Source: Plotosus lineatus
Taxonomy: Eukaryota > Chordata > Actinopteri > Siluriformes > Plotosidae
NCBI GenBank assembly: GCA_024760905.1
Contig: CM045745.1
Coordinates: 3,532,282 to 3,596,281 of the forward strand
Direction of reading: 5' to 3'
Length of the DNA stretch: 64,000 nt
Shown here: piece by piece, positions 35,396-46,372 of the stretch
How the letters are laid out: each line of letters begins with the position of its first letter
Position numbering within the stretch: position 1 is the stretch's first letter
Translations under genes and position numbers: made by a program
Notes under the pieces: model-generated
Databases searched by the model: none
What the model was told of the DNA's origin: nothing
What the model saw: only the letters and a program-made list of their open reading frames with translations

Positions 35396-35745
35396 TGACT
35401 TTTGTTTCAAAGACCTTGACAGTTTGCTGAAATTATTTTTATTTTTTTAATATTCTCGATACTTGGAGTCATTGTATCATTTGTGTCAGGCATTATGGAA
35501 TATATAAATTCAATAGGATGGCAAAATCTAAGCAATTGTTTCAATTGTGCAAAAATCAAGTAAAAAACAGAAATTTTGTCACTATTGGTACTAAGGAGAT
35601 CGAAAAGAATCTGGTTTCGCACCATGTCATTGTCAATATGAAAACCTATGTTGGTAAAAGTGCACATAATATGAGCGTTGAAGAAGAGAAAATATAACTT
35701 CTGTTTTATATTTAAGTACATGGCAACCTTTTTTGGAGAGATAAA
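35396..35745 (-). pseudogene. L1-like LINE, ORF2 start (truncated)
   Basis: Minus strand ends in MTPSIENIKKIKIISANCQGL, the opening of an L1/Tx1-type endonuclease (xxIISxNVxGL), then stops at 35396 where LINE copy d's flank begins. Upstream (to the right) is inter-ORF sequence with no gene. Together with 38780-39700 it frames one older L1-like element split by a Rex3-like insertion. Confidence 0.45.
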
Positions 35746-35856
35746 GAAAAAATAAAAAATAAATTAGATTTCGGAAAACAAATAAAGAAAGAAAAAGAAG
35801 AAAAAATATGAAATGGTGACACTGCCAGTAGTTTCCAAACCTTGGCTTTTGAGATA

Positions 35857-38770
35857 AATTATCATCATCATCATCATCATCATCTTCCGCTTAGTCCAGG
35901 GTTGGGTCGCGGGGGCAGCAACCTAAGCAAAGCGGTCCAGACATCCCTCTCCCAAGCCACTTCCTCCAACTCTCCCGGGGGGACACCGAGGCGGTCCCAG
36001 AGAAGCCGAGAGACATAGTCCCTCCAGCGTGTTCTCGGTCGATCTTGTTCTTTCGGTCATTACCCAAAGCTCGTGACCATAGGTGAGGGTTGGACCGGAG
36101 ATCGACTGGTAAATTGAGAGCTTCGCCTTGCGGCTCAGCTCCTTCACCATGACGGAACGGTACAGGCACCGCTTAACAGCAGAGGCTGCAGCGATCCGTC
36201 TGTCAATCTCTCGCTTCATTCTTCCCTCACTCATAAACAAGACCCCAAGATACTTAAACTCCTCCACTTGGGGCAGGACCTCATTCCCGACCCGGATGGT
36301 GCATTCCACCATTGTCCGACTGAGAACCACGGCCTCAGACTTGGAGGTACTGATCTTCATCCCGGCTGCTTCGCACTCGGCTGTGAATCGCTCCAATGAG
36401 AGCTGGAGGGCCCGACTTGATGAAGCCAAAAGGACAACATCATCCGCAAAAAGCAGAGACAATATCCGATGGCCACCAAACCAGAACCCCTCATCGCCTT
36501 GACTGCGCCGAGAAATTCTGTCCATAAAAATTATGAACAGAATCGGTGACAAAGGACAGCCTTGACGGACTCCAACTCCCATTGGAAACGAATCCGACCT
36601 GCTGTTACCAATACGGACCAAACTCTGGCTCCGGTAATAAAGCGACCGAATAGCTCGTAGCAACGGATCCGGAACGCCGTACTCTCGGAGCACGCCCCAC
36701 AAGATCATTCGAGGGACACGGTCGAAAGCCTTCTCCAAATCCACAAAGCACATGTGGACAGATTGGGCAAACTCCCATGGCCCCTCCAGAATCCTGTGGA
36801 GCGTATAGAGTTGGTCAAGAGTGCTACGGCCAGGACGAAAACTACATTGTTCCTCCTGAATCCGAGGTTCGACTATCGGTCGGATCCTCCTCTCTAGTAC
36901 CCCTGCATAGACTTTTCCAGGTAGGCTGAGGAGTGTAATTCCCTGATAATTGGAACACACACTCCGGTCCCCCTTCTTAAAATTTGGGACCACCACCCCA
37001 GTTTGCCAATCCAGAGGTACAGCCCCTGATGACCACACGATGTTGCAGAGACGTGTCAACCAAGACAGTCCTACAACATCCAGAGCCCTGAGATATTCCG
37101 GGCAGATCTCGTCCAACCCCGGAGCTCGACCACTGAGGAGCTTTTTGACAACCTCAGTGACCTCCACTCCAGTGATGGGCGGACCCTCACCCGAGCCCCC
37201 AGGGCCTTCCTCTTCCACAGAGGGCGTGTTGGTGGGATTGAGAAGGTCCTCAAAGTATTCTCTCCATCTCTCGACGACATCCCCAGTCAAGGTAAGCAGC
37301 TCCCCACCTCCACTGTAAACAGTGTTTGTGAAGAACTGCTTCCCCCTCCTGAGGCGTCGGATGGTGGTCCAGAACCTTTTTGAGGCCAACCGATAATCAC
37401 TCTCTAGGCCCTCACCGAACTCCTCCCACGCCCGAGATTTTGCATCTGCGACAGCCTCGGCTGCAGCACGTTTTGCCTGCCGGTACCTGTTTGCTGCCTC
37501 GGGAGTCCCACAGGCTAATAAAACCCAATAGGCCTCCTTCTTCAGCTGGACGGCCCCCTTGACTGCAGGTGTCCACCACCGGGTTCGGGGATTACTGCCA
37601 CGACAAGGACCGACGACCTTACGGCCACAGCTATGGGCTGCTGCCTCAGCAATGGAGGCATGAAACCATCTCCAGGACATGGTTGTAGCTCTGCCGGAGG
37701 TGGGAGTTAAAGGCCTCTCGGACAGGGGACTCTGCCAAATGTTCCAAGCAGACCCTGATTGCACGCTTGGGCTTGCCAGGTCTGGAAGGCAACCTCCCCC
37801 ACCACTGAAACCAACTCACCACCAGGTAGTGATCATTAGACAGCTCAGCTCCTCTCTTCACCCGAGTGTCCAGAACATATGGTCGCAAGTCCGATGACAT
37901 GACTACAAAGTCAATCATCGAATTGCGACCTAGGGTGTCCTGGTGCCCAGTGCACTTATGGGCACACTTATGTTCGAACATGGTGTTCGTGATATAGAAA
38001 CTGTGACAAGCACAGAAGTCCAACAACGAAACACCATTCGGATTCAGACTGGAGAGGCTGTACCTACCGATCACACCCTTCCAGGTCACACTATCATTGC
38101 CCACATGGAGGTTGAAGTCTCCCAAGACAACGAGTGAGTCTCCTGAGGGGGCGTTCTCCAACACCCCCCCCCAGAGACTCCAAAAAGGGTGGGTACTCTG
38201 AACTGTCATTTGGTGCATAAGCACAAATAACAGTCAGGACCCATCCCCCCGCCCGAAGACGGAGGGAAGCTACCCTTTCGTCAACCAGGGAGAACCCCAA
38301 CATTTGGGCACCGAGACGGGGGGCAACAAGAATACCCACACCGGCTCGCCGCCTCTCCCCATGAGCAACTCCAGTATAAAAGAAGGTCCAGCCTCTCTCG
38401 AGATGGATGGTTCCAGAGCCCAAGCTATGCGTTGAGGTGAGCCCGACTATATCTAGTCGGTATCTCTCCACCTCACGCACCAAATCAGGCTCCTTTCCCA
38501 TCAGAGAGGTGACATTCCACGTAGCGAGGGTCAGAGTAAGTAGCCGAGGATCGGTTCGACAGAACCCATGCCTTTGGCTGCCACCCAACTCACATTGCAC
38601 CCGACCCCTAAAACTCCTCCCACGGGTGGTGGGTCCATGGGAGGGCGGACCCATGTCTCCTTTTCGGGCTAGGCCCGGCCAGGCTCCATGGGCATAAGCC
38701 CGACCACCAGGCGCTCGCCTTCAAGCCCCTCCCCTGGGCCTGGCTCCAGGAGGGAACCCCAGAGACCCGC
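35857..38770 (-). pseudogene. Rex3-like (RTE clade) LINE, near full length
   Basis: Minus strand. 5' endonuclease: LTLATWNVTSLMGKEPDLVR (about 38540), AGVGILVAPRLGAQ, a frame change, GDSLVVLGDFNLHVGNDSV, IDFVVMSSDL, AELSNDHYLVVS. RT ORF 35923-37764 (613 codons): ITGVEVTEVVKKLLSGRAPG, CSFRPGRSTLDQLYTLHRIL, MCFVDLEKAFDRVPRMILWG, VRQGCPLSPILFIIFMDRIS, SLLFADDVVLLASSSRALQL, VEEFKYLGVLFMSEGRM. The catalytic FADD is intact, but EN and RT are in different frames and the C-terminus is shifted after TERTRS. The 3' end is a (GAT)n tail (35861-35884 as CAT), usual for Rex3/RTE elements. Family name from memory of motifs. Confidence 0.85.
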
Positions 38771-38779
38771 ATCGGGGCA

Positions 38780-39690
38780 AGGGAGACTGCTTCAATTGTT
38801 TCCTTTGAGATGGCATAGGGGTCTTGATATAAATTAATACTTGAACTGTGATTAGTGGACACTTGTGTGACCTTAAATTCGAGTTCTCTTGGTCTGGATC
38901 CTGGTTTGGATTTTCTGTTTCCCGGAGATTCCACACTTTGTTTGCCAGTTTGCCCCTCGATTCCTGAAAGACAACAGAGAGATGAGTACAGATACTAATC
39001 CTGTGAGCCCGTAGGTAGGACCATCCCTTGTGGGCGGTGTTGATAACGTGCTCCCTATCGGCCATTGTGACAAACTCTATTATGATGGGTTTTGGCATAT
39101 TGGGGCAGAAATTAGCTGGATCGGTGCTTGTTCGTTGTAGTCTGTGGATTTTGACACAGAGGATTTTTTCCGGCTCATTCACACCGAGGGAAGTACAAAG
39201 TTCCATCAGCTTTACTATCGGGAATACCATACACGAGCAAGTTGCTCTTCCGAAAATAAAGCTCTTGAGTAAGTAACTTGTGGCCACACCTCTTTTCTAC
39301 TGCGGCAATCTCGTCTCTCACATTTTGCATTTCACGTTTATTGTCCATTATCTGCTCGGCATTATACGAGACGGAGATCCGAATATCATTGGTCTTGTTA
39401 TGCAAGTCCCTAATTTCATCGTTCATTGTTTCCATTTTACTCACCGGTTCAGCAGTTTGAACTTTGAGCGCTTGTAGTATGAACACTGAGTTCGTCGAGA
39501 ACCGGGTCAGCCGGTACATGAATAGTCACCGGTGTGGTCGGCATGTTCGTCGGGTCAGGTGTTTTGTCAGCGTTGGTTTTGTCTCGAGTTTGAATGTAGT
39601 CATCCAAACTTGCAGCGGCAGGTGTAGCGGGAGTACCTGAGTCAGCTTTAGCTTCATTCCCCTTGTTAGTGGACATTTTCATTCAGTTCT
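38780..39690 (-). pseudogene. L1-like ORF1 (coiled coil plus RRM), frameshifted
   Basis: Minus strand, three frames: MKMSTNKGNEAKADSGTPAT (39682), a heptad-rich helix (METMNDEIRDLHNKTNDIRI, KREMQNVRDEIAAVEKRCG), then FRKSNLLVYGIPDS, LGVNEPEKILCVKIHRL, and PKPIIIEFVTMADREHVINT. This is the coiled-coil/RRM order of L1/Tx1-type ORF1 proteins that coat LINE RNA. Interrupted downstream by the Rex3-like element. Confidence 0.6.
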
Positions 39691-39907
39691 TTGGCCAGTT
39701 TTGGAGAGCGTGAGGTCTTTTCATGACGACAGTGTCACCGGAAATGCTTGGCAGTAAACACGCATAACAATATTGCAAGCACAATGAACAGCAGGATACC
39801 TAAATACATCAAAATAAATTACAAATGTAAAATTACTAACTCTGTGATAATACATGATCTTTTATTACTTATAACTTCAAATTATCGAAAGTTGTATCAT
39901 CAGAAAT
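39691..39907. other. Probable L1-like 5' UTR and flank
   Basis: No ORF. Upstream of the L1-like ORF1 start in minus orientation; ends at the SINE. Confidence 0.4.
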
Positions 39908-40250
39908 AGGGGGCAGGGGTGGTCTAGTCGTATAGGGTGCTGGATCGCTGATCCTAAGGTTGGGGGTTCGAGTCCCACTCTCCACAAGGTTTTCACTGCC
40001 CCCCAGTGCACCTGACTGGGTTATCAAAGGCTGGCGATGTCTCTCACTGTCTATGGTGAGAGGTTCATGGAAAAGAACCATTGCTGTCTCTCGTAAAAAA
40101 GGAGCTGCAAAGCCGTCAGCTTGTTTCTGTCCCTTGCTAAAGGGTTTTGTCAGGAAGGGCATCTGACATAAAAACCTATGAACCAAAGAAAATGTGCGAA
40201 TCATTCACTGTGGTGACCCCTGATAAAGGGAAAGAGTGGAAAGGGGATCT
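39908..40250 (+). mobile_element. tRNA-derived SINE (full length)
   Basis: A box TGGTCTAGTCG (39920-39930) and a perfect B box GGTTCGAGTCC (39965-39975), same body and LINE-like tail as the copy at 10955. Confidence 0.9.
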
Positions 40251-40407
40251 CATATCATTATAAATAACCTGTTGAATAACAGCACGATCCTTGTAGTTAA
40301 TTTGTTGCCTCTTCGTACGTTTTTCTTGCAGAAATCTCGGAAGCAGACGAGACTTCAGTGAGAATCTGTGTAGATCCTTATTGACAGATTTGGTATTCAA
40401 TGATGGT
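40251..40407 (-). pseudogene. C2H2/PB1-like gene, last exon, isolated copy
   Basis: LPSLNTKSVNKDLHRFSLKS then RLLPRFLQEK on the minus strand. LINE copy e is inserted at its 5' edge, at GATGGTAA. Confidence 0.55.
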
Positions 40408-43400
40408 AATGCAGCCGTGAGGGGGGGGCACAAACCAGTGTCTCTCCCTCACGCCGGTCCCAAGCCCGGATAAATGCAGAGGGTTGCGTCAGGAAGGGCA
40501 TCCGGCGTAATACAAATGCCAAATAAACTATGCGAATCACAAGAAAGAACCACATACCGGATCGGTCGAGGCCCGGGTTAACAACGACCGCCATCAGTGC
40601 CGTCAACCAACAGGGTGCTGATGGAAATTGGACTACTGTTGGTCGAAGACGTCGAAGAAGGAGAGGCGGGAGGCGTGTCCGTTGCCAGAGAGAGAAGAGG
40701 AAAGGCATGAGTCTAGGACTGAAAGTAGGGACTTTGAATGTTGGAACTATGACAGGAAAAGGTAGAGAGCTGGCTGACATGATGCAGAGGAGGAAGGTGG
40801 ACATACTGTGTGTTCAGGAGACCAGGTGGAAAGGTCGCAAGGCTAGAAGCATAGGAGCAGGGTTTAAGCTGTTTTATCACGGTGTGGATGGGAAGAGAAA
40901 TGGAGTCGGAGTCATCTTGAAGGAGGAGTTTGCCAGGAATGTTTTAGAAGTGAAAAGAGTGTCAGACAGAGTGATGAGTCTCAAGTTAGAAATTAAAGGT
41001 GTGATGGTCAATGTTGTTAGTGCTTATGCCCCACAGACAGGATGTGAGCGAGAAGAGAAGGAGAGATTCTGGAGGGAGTTAGATGAAGTGATGCAGAGTA
41101 CCCCCAGAGGTGAAAGAGTGGTCATTGGGGCAGATTTCAATGGACATGTTGGTGCAGGAAACAGAGGGGACGAGGAAGTGATGGGTAGGTTTGGTATCCA
41201 GGACAGGAATGCAGAAGGACAGATGTTGGTAGATTTTGCAAAAAGGATGGAAATGGCTGTGGTGAATACTTTCTTCCAGAAGAGAGAGGAGCATAGGGTG
41301 ACTTATAAAAGTGGAGGTAGGAGCACACAGGTAGACTACATCTTGTGCAGGCGATGTAATTTAAAGGAAGTCAGTGACTGCAAAGTAGTAGCGGGTGAGA
41401 GTGTTGCCAAACAGCATAGGATGGTGGTGTGCAGGATGATGCTGATGGTGAGGAAGGTGAAGAAGGCAAAGGCAGAGCAGAAGACAAAGTGGTGGAAGTT
41501 GAAAAAGGAAGAGTGTCAGGTTGTCTTCAAGGAGGAGTTGAAACAGGCTTTGGGTGGTCAGGAAGTGCTTCCAGATGACTGGACAACTACAGCTAATGTG
41601 ATCAGGGAGACAGGTAGGAGAATACTTGGTGTGTCATCTGGAAGGAAAGTAGATAAGGAGACTTGGTGGTGGAATGAGGAAGTGCAGGAGTGTGTACAAA
41701 GGAAGAGGTTAGCTAAGAAGAAGTGGGACATTGAGAAAACCGAAGAGAGTAAACAGGAGTCCAGGGAGACACAGCGTAAGGCAAAGGTAGCAGTGTCAAA
41801 GGCCAAACAGAGGGCGTATGATGACTTGTATGCTCGGTTGGAAATTAAAGAGGGAGAAAATAATTTATACAGGTTGGCACAGCAGAGAAATAGAGATGAG
41901 AAGGACGTGCAGCAAGTTAGATTGATAAAGGACAGAGAGGGAAATGTATTGACTGATGACAGAAGTGTGCTGGGAAGATGGAAAGAGAACTTTGAAGAGC
42001 TGATAAATGAGGAAAATGAGAGAGAAAAAAGAGGAGAAGAGGTGACTGTTGAGGACCAGGAAGTAGCAAAGATTAGTAAGGGTGAAGTGAGGAGGGCATT
42101 GAAGAGGATGAAGAATGGAAAGGCAGTTGGTCCTGATGACATACTGGTGGAGGTATGGAAGTGTCTAGGAGAGGTAGCAGTAGATTTTCTGACAAGAACA
42201 TTTAACAAGGTCTTAGAGAGTGAGAGGATGCCAGAGGAATGGAGGAGAAGTGTGCTGGTGCCCATTTTTAAGAACAAGGGAGACGTGCAGAGTTGTGGAA
42301 ACTACAGAGGGATAAAGTTGATGAGCCATACGATGAAGTTATGGGAAAGAATAGTGGAAGCTAGACTAAGGGCAGAAGTCAGCATTTGCGAACAACAGTT
42401 TGGTTTCATGCCAAGAAAGAGCACCACAGATGCAGTGTTTGCCTTGAGGATGTCAATGGAGAAGTACAGAGAAGGTCAGAGGGAGCTGCATTGTGCCTTT
42501 GTGGATCTGGAGAAAGCATATGACAGGGTGCCGAGAGAAGAACTGTGGTATTGCATGAGGAAGTCTGGAGTGGCAGAGAAGTATGTTAGAGTGGTGCAGG
42601 ACATGTATGAGAGATGTAAGACAGTGGTGAGGTGTGCTGTCGGTGTGACACAAAAGTTCAAGGTGGAGGTGGGACTGCATCAAGGGTCAGCTCTCAGCCC
42701 CTTCCTGTTTGCTATGGTGATGGACAGGCTGACAGACGAGGTTAGACAAGATTCCCCATGGACTATGATGTTTGCAGATGACATTGTGATCTGTAGTGAG
42801 AGCAGAGAACAAGTGGAGGAAAATCTAGAGAGGTGGAGGTATGCCCTGGAAAGGAGGGGAATGAAGATTAGCCTCAGTAAGACAGAATACATGTGCATGA
42901 ATGACAAGGACCAAAGAGGAACGGTGAGATTACAGGGAGCAGAGATAAGGAAGGTGGAGGATTTTAAGTACTTAGGCTCAACAATCCAGAGCAATGGAGA
43001 GTGTGGAAAAGAGGTCAAGAAGCGTGTGCAGGCAGGTTGGAATGGTTGGAGAAAAGTGTCCGGTGTGATGTGTGATAGGAGGGTATCGGCAAGAATGAAA
43101 GGAAAAGTGTACAAGACGGTGTTGAGGCCAACGATGTTGTATGGGTTAAAAACAGTGGCCCTGGGGAAAAGACAGGAGGCAAAGTGGGAGGTAGCAGAGA
43201 TGAAAATGTTGAGGTTCTCTTTGGGAGTAACGAGGATAGATAGGATTAGGAATGAGCACATCAGAGGGACAGCACATGTAAGACATTTTGGAGACAAAGT
43301 CAGAGAGGCTAGATTGAGATGGTTTGGACATGTGCAGAGGAGGGATAGTGAGTATATTGGTAATAAGATGCTGAGGCTGGAACCACCAGGCAAAAGGCCT

Positions 43401-43560
43401 AGAGGAAGACCAAAGAGACGATTCATGGATGTGGTGAAGGAGGACATGAAGGTCCTTTGTGTAAGAGAAGAAGATGCAAAGGATATGGTGAGATGGAGGC
43501 AGATGATTCGCTGTGGCGACCCCTGAAGGGAAAAGCCGAAAGGAAAAGAAGAAGAAGAAG
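40408..43560 (+). mobile_element. RTE-type LINE family A, copy e, complete
   Basis: 5' UTR from ATGCAGCCGTGAGGGGGGGG, one uninterrupted ORF, a 3' UTR of about 30 nt ending in (GAA)n (43546-43559). Flanked at left by the C2H2 exon and at right by the 5' fragment of a minus-strand LINE, so no clean target duplication is seen. Confidence 0.92.
40530..43526 (+). CDS. LINE endonuclease/reverse transcriptase, 998 codons, intact
   Basis: Copies LINE RNA into the genome by target-primed reverse transcription. AP-endonuclease domain (about residues 60-300): VGTLNVGTM, VQETRWKGRKA, VVIGADFNGHVGAGN, STQVDYILCRRCN. A basic linker with a WWWNEEVQECVQRKR block follows. RT (about 500-830): MKNGKAVGPDDILVEVWK, GNYRGIKLMSHTMKLW, QFGFMPRKSTTDAVFAL, FVDLEKAYDRVPREELW, GLHQGSALSPFLFAMVMD, MMFADDIVICSES with both Asp, SLSKTEYMC, FKYLGSTIQ. 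The C-terminus has RWFGHVQRRDSEYIG and RPRGRPKRRFMD. The family start is probably MSLGL at 40707; the longer frame from 40530 is also open. No stops or shifts, unlike every other copy. Confidence 0.92.
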   Translation: MRITRKNHIPDRSRPGLTTTAISAVNQQGADGNWTTVGRRRRRRRGGRRVRCQREKRKGMSLGLKVGTLNVGTMTGKGRELADMMQRRKVDILCVQETRWKGRKARSIGAGFKLFYHGVDGKRNGVGVILKEEFARNVLEVKRVSDRVMSLKLEIKGVMVNVVSAYAPQTGCEREEKERFWRELDEVMQSTPRGERVVIGADFNGHVGAGNRGDEEVMGRFGIQDRNAEGQMLVDFAKRMEMAVVNTFFQKREEHRVTYKSGGRSTQVDYILCRRCNLKEVSDCKVVAGESVAKQHRMVVCRMMLMVRKVKKAKAEQKTKWWKLKKEECQVVFKEELKQALGGQEVLPDDWTTTANVIRETGRRILGVSSGRKVDKETWWWNEEVQECVQRKRLAKKKWDIEKTEESKQESRETQRKAKVAVSKAKQRAYDDLYARLEIKEGENNLYRLAQQRNRDEKDVQQVRLIKDREGNVLTDDRSVLGRWKENFEELINEENEREKRGEEVTVEDQEVAKISKGEVRRALKRMKNGKAVGPDDILVEVWKCLGEVAVDFLTRTFNKVLESERMPEEWRRSVLVPIFKNKGDVQSCGNYRGIKLMSHTMKLWERIVEARLRAEVSICEQQFGFMPRKSTTDAVFALRMSMEKYREGQRELHCAFVDLEKAYDRVPREELWYCMRKSGVAEKYVRVVQDMYERCKTVVRCAVGVTQKFKVEVGLHQGSALSPFLFAMVMDRLTDEVRQDSPWTMMFADDIVICSESREQVEENLERWRYALERRGMKISLSKTEYMCMNDKDQRGTVRLQGAEIRKVEDFKYLGSTIQSNGECGKEVKKRVQAGWNGWRKVSGVMCDRRVSARMKGKVYKTVLRPTMLYGLKTVALGKRQEAKWEVAEMKMLRFSLGVTRIDRIRNEHIRGTAHVRHFGDKVREARLRWFGHVQRRDSEYIGNKMLRLEPPGKRPRGRPKRRFMDVVKEDMKVLCVREEDAKDMVRWRQMIRCGDP

Positions 43561-43561
43561 G

Positions 43562-43890
43562 TATTAGACTCCTGCCTTTCCTCTTCTCTCTCTGCCTACG
43601 GACACGCCTTCCACCTCTCCTTCTTCGACCAACAGTAGTCCAATTTCCATCTGCACCCTGTTGATTGACAGCACTGATGGCGGTCATTGTTAACCCGGGC
43701 CTCGACAGATCCGGTATGGGGGTAATACTTCTGATTTGCATCATAAATATTTGGCATTGGTTTTACGTCGAATGCCCTTCCTGACACAACCCTCTGCATT
43801 TCTCCGGGCTTGGGACCAGCATGAGGGGGAGAGACACTGGTTAGTGCCCCCCCCCCCCACACACACCTCATGGCTGCATTGATAATTTGA
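43562..43890 (-). pseudogene. RTE-type LINE family A, 5' end fragment
   Basis: Antisense 5' UTR and first codons only; matches 10603-10920 closely. Head-on with copy e. It is the cassette-D remnant of LINE copy b. Confidence 0.85.
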
Positions 43891-43904
43891 AGTTATATCA
43901 TCAT

Positions 43905-44252
43905 AAATAGGGGGCAGTTGTGGTCTAGTGGTATAGGGCGCTGGATCGCTGATCCTAAGGTTGGTGGTTCAAGTCCCACTCTCCACAAGGTTGTCACTGC
44001 CCCCCCCCCCAGTGCACCTAACTGGGTTATCAAAGACGGGTGATATCTCTCACTGTCTATGGTGGGAGGCATGGAAAAGAACCATTGCGGTCTCTCGTAA
44101 AAGAGGAGCTGCAAAGCCGTCAGTGTGTTTCCGTCCCTTGCTAAAGGGTTGTGTCAGGAAGGGCATCCGACATAAAAACCTATGAACCAAATCAAACGTG
44201 CGAATCATTCACTGTGGTGACCACTGATAAAGGGAAAAAGCGGAAAGGGAAT
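43905..44252 (+). mobile_element. tRNA-derived SINE (full length)
   Basis: Paralog of the copy at 10955: A box TGGTCTAGTGG, B box GGTTCAAGTCC, LINE-like tail. The poly-C run is longer here. Confidence 0.9.
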
Positions 44253-45277
44253 CTCATATCATCATAAATAACATGTTGAATAACAGCACAATCCCTGGAG
44301 TTAATTTGATGCCCCTTCATACAATTTTCCTGCAGAAATCTCGGAAGCAGACGAGACTTTAGTGAGAATCTGTGTAGATCCTTATTGACAGATTTGGTAT
44401 TCAATGATGGTAAGATAGGTGTCGATTCTGAAGAGATGAAATAGACATATTTATGAATATAAGTGATATACTAGTATTTAGTTTGTCAGAAAACACTTCA
44501 AATTATTTAATTTACAAAATGAATACTTTGAATGATGTTTTATTTAATACCTGCTGGGCGATGAGGGGACAGGAGTTGAATCAAAAGATGTGTCTTCTCC
44601 AAAATCTTCCTTTTGGAATGATTTCCGTTCAGTTGAATCTTCATCTTCGCCATCAGTTGGTAAGACAGTACTAGACTCCTTTTTGTTCAGCATTACTTTT
44701 GGTATCTGACTGAAGATCTTGAAAATCAACATCCGCCCACTCTTCCCATTTCTGGTTAAAGTATTGTAAGGTATAATTATTTCTAGAAATTTCAAACTGT
44801 CCTTCCACTGCATGCCAAAAGTTTGTCATGTCATCAATGACAACAACTTTCCTTGACTGTCCAAGAGTTATTAAAAACTCCATGGTGACCTGGAAATTAA
44901 AATTATTCTCTGCGATCTTTGTTCGACCTGAGATGTTTTTTCAGCATGTGATAACTCAACTATATCAGATATTTCTCGTAGAATAGTTTCGCGTATTTTC
45001 TGTGAAATCTTGTGGTTTTCCCTGATAGTAAATATTAATGCTGCCAATCTTTTGTCAAAATTGTACCTTTGCTGGGTTTGTGTTGCCTGGTTATCATTAT
45101 TATTACTATCCTCATTTTCAATTTCAACTGTTTCAACTAAATTATGTATTTGATTCGGTTCTACTCCTCTGCCTTCTATGTGTCTTGTGTTTAAGTGTTT
45201 ATGTTATATATGTCGTATGTAACACCTTATATTTGTGAAATTCTTTTGACATCCGTCAATTCCACAAGACAGCTTAA
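44253..45277 (-). pseudogene. C2H2/PB1-like multicopy gene, 3' exons, best copy
   Basis: Second-finger exon near 45277 (CGIDGCQKNFTNI), here open through VETVEIENEDSNNNDNQATQ and RYNFDKRLAALIFTIRENHK, RETILREISDIVELSHAEKT. Then acceptor TTAATTTCCAG and the PB1-like exon (VVVIDDMTNFWHAVEGQFEI, LQYFNQKWEEWADVDFQDL), with the same frameshift after DTK as the first copy. Last exon 44253-44401. Function unknown; likely an unclassified fish transposon protein. The 5' finger is cut off by the THAP element. Confidence 0.6.
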
Positions 45278-45738
45278 AGGGGAAATGAAGCACATCACAA
45301 TGTAACATTGTCTCGCTTCATTTAGTCCTCAATATCAGGTTTTTGCAGCTGATCAGTTGAAGATCGCCCTGATAATAATGTAAATCCAATTTGAAATTCG
45401 CTGTGTGAGAACCTGGAAGCCGCCATTGGTCCCCTGCCGTTTCCCATGACGTCACTGGCTTGGTGGTCGTGAACTTGTGTAAATATCACAATGGCGAGCA
45501 ACGCATCAATGCATTATAATAAAAAGCCCTTAAGTACCGGTCATCATTGTATAGCCCCGGCTGTACAAACAGATATTATAAATGTAAAGGCACGCACTTT
45601 CACAGGCTGCCTTTCAGCAACAGTAAGCTATTGAAAGCCTGGCTCAGTGCATTGAAACGTGCCGACCCACTGGTGAATGAAAGCGCACGCATTTACAGTG
45701 CCCATTTCAGAAACGAAGATTATGTACACGCAAACTAG
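45278..45738. mobile_element. THAP/SWIM transposon, left end only
   Basis: TTAA at 45274-45277 and terminus AGGGGAAATGAAG; same insertion in the C2H2 exon as at 12325. Breaks off after the first THAP ORF. Confidence 0.7.
45491..45738 (+). pseudogene. THAP ORF 1, third copy, truncated
   Basis: ATG 45491 (MASNASMHYNKKPLSTGHH), the same missing base as the other copies, then CTNRYYKCKGTHFHR and LLKAWLSALKRADPL. The third zinc ligand is lost (ARIYSAHF for ARICSAHF). Stops after NEDYVHAN. Confidence 0.7.
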
Positions 45739-45740
45739 TC

Positions 45741-45910
45741 CTTCTCAAAAAATTAGCATGTGCTGATAAAAATTAAACTTTCATATATTTTAGATTCATT
45801 GCTCACCAACTGAAATATTTCAGGTCTTTTATTGTTTTAATACTGATGATTTTGGCATACAGCTCATGAAAACTCAAAATTCCTATCCTCGACTTTCCAC
45901 TTAATACATT
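45741..45910. mobile_element. DNA transposon (MITE-like) fragment
   Basis: CTTCTCAAAAAATTAGCAT at the start and a TTTTGGCATACAGCTCATGA stretch resemble a repeat family I recall from fish genomes with a CTCAAAAAATTAGCAT terminus. The other end is not found. No coding sequence. Confidence 0.4.
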
Positions 45911-46087
45911 TGGCTGTGTATCAACCAGTTCGGAACCATGTGCTGCCAAATCAAACCTCAAATCCTTCACCAGATTGACCACTTATGAAGAATTTCAAAT
46001 GTAAGACAAATTATTTTTTTTGCACTTTGTCTATTCATTAAACTTGTTAAACTGTACATGCACTTTATCTTTTAAAACAATAGTCCC
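45911..46087. other. Non-coding spacer
   Basis: No recognisable feature. Confidence 0.5.
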
Positions 46088-46372
46088 CACAGGGTTGTCA
46101 CTGTCTCCCCCCAGTGCAGCTAACTGGGTTATCAAAGGCGGGCCATGTCTCTCACTGTCTCTGGTGAGAGGCATGTAAAAGAACCATTGCTGACTTTCAT
46201 AAAGAGGAGCTGCAAAGCCGTTGGCGTGTTTCTGTCCCTTGCTAAAAAGGGTTGTGACAACAGCAAGGGCATCCGATGTAAAAACCTCTGCCAAACCAAA
46301 CGTGCAAATGAGATGATTGGCTGTGGCGACTCCCGAGAAAAAGGAAAAAGCCGAAAGAAAGAAAGAAAGAAC
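46088..46372 (+). mobile_element. tRNA-derived SINE, 5'-truncated
   Basis: Lacks the tRNA head; starts at GGGTTGTCACTG, keeps the body and a LINE-A-like tail (GGCTGTGGCGACTCCCGAG ... AAAAGCCGAAAG) ending in (AAAG)n. Confidence 0.8.
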
